Shown: piece by piece, positions 58,950-64,000 of the stretch
How the letters are laid out: every line of letters starts with the position of its first letter
How positions within the stretch are numbered: the stretch's first letter is position 1
Origin: Pseudomonas sp. HOU2
Lineage (GTDB): Bacteria > Pseudomonadota > Gammaproteobacteria > Pseudomonadales > Pseudomonadaceae
DNA length: 64,000 nucleotides
NCBI RefSeq assembly: GCF_040729435.1
Contig: NZ_CP160398.1
Span: forward strand, 5,127,001-5,191,000
Direction: 5' to 3'
The notes under the pieces: generated by a model
What the model saw: only the letters and a program-made list of their open reading frames with translations
What the model was told of the DNA's origin: nothing
The model's database searches: none
Made by a program: the position numbers and the translations under genes

Positions 58950-61900
58950 TTACAGCGGCACATACCGACTCAACAACGCCCGCAACGCCGCCGGTTTCAC
59001 CGGTTTGGCCAGATAATCCAGCCCCGCCGCATGCACCTGCGCCACCGTCTCTGGGCGGCCATCGGCACTGATCACCACCCCCGGCACTGGCTCACCCAGT
59101 GTGGTGCGCAACCACGCCATCAGCTCGGTTCCCGTGTCGCCATGGTCGAGGTGATAGTCGACCAATGCCAGTTGCGGCCGCACGCCCTCGTTCAGCAACG
59201 CCGCACATTCCTCACGATTGCGCGCCGTCCACACCTGGCAGCCCCAGCGGGTCAGCAGGCTGTTCATGCCAATCAGAATGCTGTCTTCGTTGTCGATGCA
59301 CAGCACCTGCGCACCGCTGAGCAGCTTGCCGTTCAACTCCACCGCAGCATTCGTCGGCACCGACTGCGCCCGGGCCAGCGGCACACTGACACTGAACACG
59401 CTGCCGCGCCCCGGCCACGAACGTACGCGCAGGGTATGGCCGAGCACGCGACATAAACCGTCGGCAATCGCCAGGCCCAGCCCGAGGCCTTTTTCGGCGC
59501 GGGTCTGATGGCTGTCGAGGCGTTTGAATTCCTCGAAAATCACTTGTTGTTTGTCTTCCGGAATCCCCGGCCCGCGATCCCACACTTCCAGACACAGTTC
59601 GCCGCCACGTCGGCGCACGCCCAGCAACACTGGCCCTTTGGCGTAACGGAAAGCGTTGGTGAGGAAGTTCTGCAGAATCCGCCGCAGCAATTTGATGTCA
59701 CTGTCGATACGCAACTGGCTGCCGCGCACGCGGAAGGTCAGACCCTGTTCCTGGGCCAGCGCCTTGAATTCGGCACCGAGCGTGTCGAACAGCTCATTGA
59801 GCGCGAACGGCTTGCGATCGGGGTTGATCTTGCCGTTTTCCAGGCGGGAAATGTCCAGCAAATCGCTGATCAGGTCTTCCGCCGAACGCAGCGAGCTGTC
59901 GAGGTGTTGCACCAGTTTTTGCGCCTCGCTGCTCAAGCCGTCTTCCTGATGGGAGAGGGCGGCAGAGAACAAGCGAGCGGCGTTCAACGGCTGCATCAGG
60001 TCATGACTGACGGCGGCGAGGAAGCGGGTTTTCGACTGGTTGGCGGCCTCGGCATGGCCCTTGGCTTCGGTCAGCGCGACGTTGAGCTGTGACAACTCCT
60101 GCGTACGCTCGCTGACCCGTTGCTCCAGCCCCTCGTTGGCCTCGGTCAGCGCCTGCTCGGCTTCGCGGAACGCGGTGATGTCGGTGAAACTCATGACGAA
60201 ACCGCCACCGGGCATCGGGTTGCCGATCAGCTCGATCACCCGGCCATTGGGGAACAGGCGTTCGGACGTGTGCGCGCGGCCCTGACGCATCCAATGCAGA
60301 CGCCGGGCGACGTGGACTTCTGCCTCACCGGGGCCGCACAGGCCACGTTCGGCGTTGTAGCGAATGATGTCGGCAATCGGTCGGCCGACGCTGATCAAAC
60401 CGTCCGGGTAGTTGAACAGCTCCAGATAGCGGCGGTTCCAGGCCACCAGTTTCAGCGACTGGTCGACCACGCTGATGCCCTGGGTGATGTTCTCGATCGC
60501 GCCTTGCAGCAGGGCACGGTTGAACTGCAGGACTTCCGAGGCTTCGTCAGCGATACGGACGACGTCCTCCAGCTGCATTTCCCGACCTTCAATCGCAGCT
60601 TTCACTACCGCCCGCGTCGACGAAGCGCCGAGCACACCGGCCAGCAGGCGTTCGGTGTGGGCGATCCATTCGCCATCGGCATTCTGGTTCGGGTTGAAGG
60701 CCTTGCCCTGGCGGTAGGCGAAACGAATGAAGCTCTGCCGCGCGCGTTCTTCGCCGACAAAGCGCGCCGCCAGTTGCAGCAAGTCATCAATCTGCACTGC
60801 GAGCATCGAACGCGCACTCGGCCGGGCACTGATTTCCTGACCGATGAAACGCCCGGCCTGCCAGTGTTCCGAAACCCGCGTGCGCGACAGCACCGAGACC
60901 CAGGCGAACAACGTGAAGTTGCCCGCCAGCGACAGCACCACACCTTGGGTCAGTGGCGTGATCGGCAGGTTCAGCGGATTGCTGTGCAGCCACGCCAGGC
61001 CCGGGAATGTGCTCAGCGACCAGCCGAGGCTGTGGGCGGCAATCGGCAGGATCAGCGTGTAGAACCAAAGGAACGTACCGGCCGCCAGGCCGGCGAACAC
61101 CCCACGGCGGTTGGCCTGCTTCCAGTACAGCGCGCCGAGCATCGCCGGGGCCAGTTGGGTGACGGCGGCGAAGGCGATCTGGCCGATGGTCGCCAGGCTC
61201 GCGGTGGAGCCGAGCAAGCGGTAGCTGACGTAGGCCAGCAACAAAATCAGCACGATGCTCACCCGGCGCACCGAGAGCATCCACTGGCGGAACACCTCGA
61301 ACGGGCGCTCGGCATTGTTGCGGCGCAACAGCCACGGCAACAGCATGTCGTTGGAAACCATGGTCGACAGCGCCACACTGGCGACGATCACCATGCCGGT
61401 GGCCGCCGACGCGCCGCCGATGAATGCCAGCAACGCCAGGGCCGGATGGGCCTGGGCCAGCGGCAGGCTGATCACGAACGAGTCGGGCAACACGTGGCTC
61501 GGCAACATCATTTGCCCGGCGAGGGCGATCGGCACCACGAACAGCGCGGCCAGCGCCAGATACGCCGGGAACACCCACTTGGCCAGACGCAGATCCTGCG
61601 GGTCGATGTTCTCCACCACGGTGACGTGAAACTGTCGCGGCAGGCAGATGATCGCCATCATCGCCACCCCGGTTTGCACCACCATCGACGGCCAGTTGAT
61701 GGTTTCTTTCCAGTATTGCTCAAGCCGTGGTGCGAGCATCGCCTGATTGAACAGGTCGTCGAAACCGTCGTACAGCCCGTAGGTCACGAACGCGCCAACG
61801 GCAAGAAAGGCGAACAGCTTGACCAGCGATTCAAACGCAATCGCCAGCACCATGCCGCGGTGGTGTTCGGTGGCGTCGAGGTTGCGCGTACCGAAGACGA

Positions 61901-62420
61901 TGGTGAACAGCGCTAGCACCAGCGAGACGATCAGCGCGGTGTCCTGGGCGCGGGTGCCCATGGCGTCGGCGCCCGCGCCGATCAGCAGGTTCACGCCGAG
62001 CACGATGCCTTTGAGTTGCAGGGCGATGTAGGGCAGGACACCAACCAGACAGATCAACGCCACCACCACCGCCAGCGACTGCGATTTGCCGTAGCGCGCG
62101 GCGATGAAGTCGGCAATCGAGGTGATGTTCTCCTGCTTGCTGATCATCACCATTTTCTGCAGGACCCACGGCGCGCCCAGCAACAACAGGATCGGCCCGA
62201 GGTAGATCGGCAGGAATGACCAGAGCTGTTCGGCCGCCTGACCGACCGCGCCGAAGAACGTCCAGCTAGTGCAGTAAACCGCCAGCGACAGGCTGTACAC
62301 CCACGCGCGCATCCGCGGCGGCAACGGCGTGCTGCGACGGTCGCCGTAGAAGGCGATGGCGAACATGATGGCCATATAGGCGAGGGCGACGGCGGCGATC
62401 AGCCCGGTGGACAACGACAT
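58950..62420 (-). CDS. crbS: SLC5-STAC hybrid histidine kinase CrbS (MxtR)
   Basis: This 1156-residue sensor has an SLC5 sodium:solute-symporter domain of about 13 helices (residues 1-500), a STAC-type linker (about 520-580), a PAS domain (about 640-750), a coiled coil, a HisKA domain with His806 in SHDLMQPLNAARLF, an ATPase domain (DRGPGIP; GLGLGLAIADGLC) and a C-terminal receiver with Asp1088 in LALVDYHLD. This domain order is that of CrbS/MxtR, which with response regulator CrbR controls acetate use (acs, actP). No crbR gene is in the window. SD GGGAG precedes the ATG at 62420. Confidence 0.92.
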   Translation of the reverse strand: MSLSTGLIAAVALAYMAIMFAIAFYGDRRSTPLPPRMRAWVYSLSLAVYCTSWTFFGAVGQAAEQLWSFLPIYLGPILLLLGAPWVLQKMVMISKQENITSIADFIAARYGKSQSLAVVVALICLVGVLPYIALQLKGIVLGVNLLIGAGADAMGTRAQDTALIVSLVLALFTIVFGTRNLDATEHHRGMVLAIAFESLVKLFAFLAVGAFVTYGLYDGFDDLFNQAMLAPRLEQYWKETINWPSMVVQTGVAMMAIICLPRQFHVTVVENIDPQDLRLAKWVFPAYLALAALFVVPIALAGQMMLPSHVLPDSFVISLPLAQAHPALALLAFIGGASAATGMVIVASVALSTMVSNDMLLPWLLRRNNAERPFEVFRQWMLSVRRVSIVLILLLAYVSYRLLGSTASLATIGQIAFAAVTQLAPAMLGALYWKQANRRGVFAGLAAGTFLWFYTLILPIAAHSLGWSLSTFPGLAWLHSNPLNLPITPLTQGVVLSLAGNFTLFAWVSVLSRTRVSEHWQAGRFIGQEISARPSARSMLAVQIDDLLQLAARFVGEERARQSFIRFAYRQGKAFNPNQNADGEWIAHTERLLAGVLGASSTRAVVKAAIEGREMQLEDVVRIADEASEVLQFNRALLQGAIENITQGISVVDQSLKLVAWNRRYLELFNYPDGLISVGRPIADIIRYNAERGLCGPGEAEVHVARRLHWMRQGRAHTSERLFPNGRVIELIGNPMPGGGFVMSFTDITAFREAEQALTEANEGLEQRVSERTQELSQLNVALTEAKGHAEAANQSKTRFLAAVSHDLMQPLNAARLFSAALSHQEDGLSSEAQKLVQHLDSSLRSAEDLISDLLDISRLENGKINPDRKPFALNELFDTLGAEFKALAQEQGLTFRVRGSQLRIDSDIKLLRRILQNFLTNAFRYAKGPVLLGVRRRGGELCLEVWDRGPGIPEDKQQVIFEEFKRLDSHQTRAEKGLGLGLAIADGLCRVLGHTLRVRSWPGRGSVFSVSVPLARAQSVPTNAAVELNGKLLSGAQVLCIDNEDSILIGMNSLLTRWGCQVWTARNREECAALLNEGVRPQLALVDYHLDHGDTGTELMAWLRTTLGEPVPGVVISADGRPETVAQVHAAGLDYLAKPVKPAALRALLSRYVPL

Positions 62421-62566
62421 GCAACACTCCCGACAAAAGACTCCCCGGCAGTCCTGCCCGGGCGGACAGTCTCGCATGAGTATGGCGGTTAGTCAGTGTC
62501 GACCAAGGTCGTGGCGTGGCGGGGTGTCGCAGGTTTGAAACCGGGTGGTTTTTGGGGTGACTGGTC

Positions 62567-62667
62567 AGGCCCCATCGCTGGCAAGCCAGCTCCCACAAGG
62601 ATCTCCAGTGGGCACAGATTTTGTGAACACCACAGACCCTGTGGGAGCTGGCTTGCCAGCGATAGCG
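62567..62667. repeat. REPIN, class A
   Basis: GCTGGCAAGCCAGCTCCCAC and GTGGGAGCTGGCTTGCCAGC are exact inverse arms. The right arm ends at the stop codon of the tetR gene. Confidence 0.9.
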
Positions 62668-63210
62668 TCAGTCCTGTTTCAAAGCAATATCGATTAGTCG
62701 ATGCAATTCATCCACCTCCAGCGCCGCCGCCGAAAACAGAATCCGGAACACCACCGGCGCCACCACCAGATTGATCAACCGATCAATGCTCGGTGCCGAC
62801 TCGTCAGGGTGGCGCTCAATGATCGTCTGCAACTGCCCACCAAGAATCGTCACGCAATACCCCGGCGTGGCGCTGGCCTGCACGTCGCGCATCATGTTGC
62901 GCCCCGGTTCTGAACTCATTTCGTCCAGATATTGCTCGGCCCAGGCGCGGATGTCACCGCGCAGATCACCGGTCACCGCCGGTTCGCTGTCGGGGCGCAT
63001 GCGGGCGAGGGCGACGTCGGCCAGCAGCGCCGCCAGATCTCCCCAGCGCCGATAGATGGTCGACGGCGTGACCCCGGCCCGCGCCGCAATTTGCGGGACG
63101 GTCACCGTGCTGCGCTCCTGTTCTTGCAGAAGTGCGCGGACTGCCGAATGAATCGACTCTTGCACCCGGGCACTGCGACCGCCCGGGCGTAAACCTTCTT
63201 TAATAGCCAT
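62668..63210 (-). CDS. TetR family transcriptional regulator
   Basis: This 180-residue repressor has an N-terminal HTH (VPQIAARAGVTPSTIYRRWG) and a C-terminal ligand domain. The SD AAGG precedes the ATG by about 9 bases. It is divergent from an MFS gene 91 bases away and most likely represses it, binding the inverted repeat in the gap. The ligand is unknown. Confidence 0.92.
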   Translation of the reverse strand: MAIKEGLRPGGRSARVQESIHSAVRALLQEQERSTVTVPQIAARAGVTPSTIYRRWGDLAALLADVALARMRPDSEPAVTGDLRGDIRAWAEQYLDEMSSEPGRNMMRDVQASATPGYCVTILGGQLQTIIERHPDESAPSIDRLINLVVAPVVFRILFSAAALEVDELHRLIDIALKQD

Positions 63211-63256
63211 GCGCCAGACCTTAACACAAAGAATTTGCTTTAAGCCAAAGCCGAGA

Positions 63257-63299
63257 GCACACTCCGCAAAAGCAAAAAATTAGCTTTTGCGGAGTGTGC
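63257..63299. promoter_or_regulatory. 17-bp perfect inverted repeat in the tetR/MFS gap
   Basis: GCACACTCCGCAAAAGC and GCTTTTGCGGAGTGTGC are perfect inverses around a 9-base loop (AAAAAATTA). The right arm contains the GGAG SD (63291-63294) of the MFS gene at 63302. It is either the TetR operator or an mRNA hairpin that hides the SD, or both. Confidence 0.8.
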
Positions 63300-63301
63300 C
63301 C

Positions 63302-64000
63302 ATGACCAGCCTTGCTTCCAACCGTGGCAGCCTGATTTTTCTGGCGATCACCTTATTGAGTTTTCTCGCCGCTTCCACAGCGCCGACACCGTTGTATCAC
63401 CTGTATCAAGATCAACTGCACTTCTCGGCAGCGGTGCTGACCCTGATTTTCGGCGTGTATGCGCTGAGTCTGCTGGCGGCGCTGTTGACGGTCGGATCGC
63501 TGTCCGATCACCTGGGACGCAAACCGGTGATTTTCACTGCCGTGCTGCTCAATGCGCTGGCAATGCTGCTGTTTATCAGCGCCGACAGTGTTGCCTGGCT
63601 GATCAGCGCCCGCGTGCTGCAAGGTTTTGCCACCGGCATGGCCACCGCTGTTCTGAGCGCGACACTGCTCGACACCGATCGCCAGCAAGGGCCGTTGATC
63701 AACAGCGTCGCTCCGTTGCTCGGCATGGCGCTGGGCAGCATGGGCTGTGGATTGCTGGCCGAATTCGCTCCGGCACCGTTGCAGTTGACGTACTGGCTGC
63801 TGCTGGCGCTGTTTGTGTTGCAGGCGGTGTATGTCTGGCGTCTGCCGGAAAGCGTCACTCCACAATCCGGGGCCTGGGCTTCGCTGCGGCCGACCTTGCA
63901 TGTGCCGGTTCAGGCGCGTTCGACCTTGTGGCGTGTGCTGCCGCTGAACACCGCAACCTGGGCCCTCGGCGGCTTTTTTGCCTCGCTGGCGCCGTCGCTG
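63302..64000 (+). CDS. MFS transporter, 5' part
   Basis: The gene starts at the ATG at 63302 (MTSLASNRGSLIFLAITLLS) and runs off the window after 233 codons. Six or seven membrane helices are seen; SLSDHLGRKPVIFTAV is the loop 2-3 motif. The gene is divergent from tetR, which supports efflux control. Substrate cannot be read from this part. Confidence 0.88.
   Translation, partial: MTSLASNRGSLIFLAITLLSFLAASTAPTPLYHLYQDQLHFSAAVLTLIFGVYALSLLAALLTVGSLSDHLGRKPVIFTAVLLNALAMLLFISADSVAWLISARVLQGFATGMATAVLSATLLDTDRQQGPLINSVAPLLGMALGSMGCGLLAEFAPAPLQLTYWLLLALFVLQAVYVWRLPESVTPQSGAWASLRPTLHVPVQARSTLWRVLPLNTATWALGGFFASLAPSL

Overview
The window is chromosomal DNA of a fluorescent Pseudomonas, probably the P. 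fluorescens/P. koreensis group. The evidence is high GC content, protein sequences of Pseudomonas type, fourteen REPIN-like palindromic repeats between genes, and several gene orders that match those I remember from P. aeruginosa (gltA//sdh-suc, the cobO-to-cobS operon followed by MarR-MFS-glutathione peroxidase-FadL, purMN, htpG). I see no tRNA, rRNA, CRISPR array, prophage, integrase or transposase. It reads as core genome with normal intergenic repeats.

Layout. 1-2.2 kb: a small membrane protein and a membrane GH17 glucan enzyme. 2.5-5.7 kb: a glycine-betaine binding protein, then yjcH-actP (acetate uptake). 5.7-6.6 kb: a gene-free block holding a large imperfect inverted repeat. 6.7-19.7 kb: the TCA cycle block, with gltA divergent from sdhCDAB-sucAB-lpd-sucCD. 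20-29.8 kb: brnQ, two small membrane proteins, a small lipoprotein, a thioesterase pair, htpG, dienelactone hydrolase, pirin, OsmC and an exported amidohydrolase. 29.9-37.6 kb: a chemoreceptor, the purM-purN-DUF3108 operon (minus strand), a DUF2066 protein, a PerM-type transporter and hda. 37.8-41.3 kb: two NlpC/P60 lipoproteins, a sugar dehydrogenase lipoprotein and an unknown protein. 41.4-50.7 kb: a cobalamin riboswitch and ten tightly packed cobalamin genes. 50.9-55.9 kb: marR-MFS-small ORF, a glutathione peroxidase, FadL and two small unknown genes. 56-64 kb: a 1 kb gap with DnaA boxes, a Sel1-like gene, rmuC, the transporter-like histidine kinase crbS, and a divergent tetR/MFS pair cut by the window edge.

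How it fits together. Acetate uptake (actP), its probable sensor (crbS) and the TCA cycle entry and central steps (gltA, sdh, suc) all lie in one window. The cobalamin block codes for the late, adenosylation and nucleotide-loop steps, under B12 feedback through the riboswitch. Local regulators probably act on their neighbours: the MarR gene and the MFS gene after it share a GCGGGTATATAC-type palindrome, and the TetR/MFS gap holds a perfect 17-bp inverted repeat that covers the MFS ribosome binding site.

I found no clearly new multi-gene system. The most unusual points are a CobB protein whose C-terminus is read out of a REPIN, a marR gene that looks leaderless with its operator lying on the promoter, the SD-occluding inverted repeat, a promoter-terminator leader before the second NlpC gene, and the large inverted repeat before gltA.
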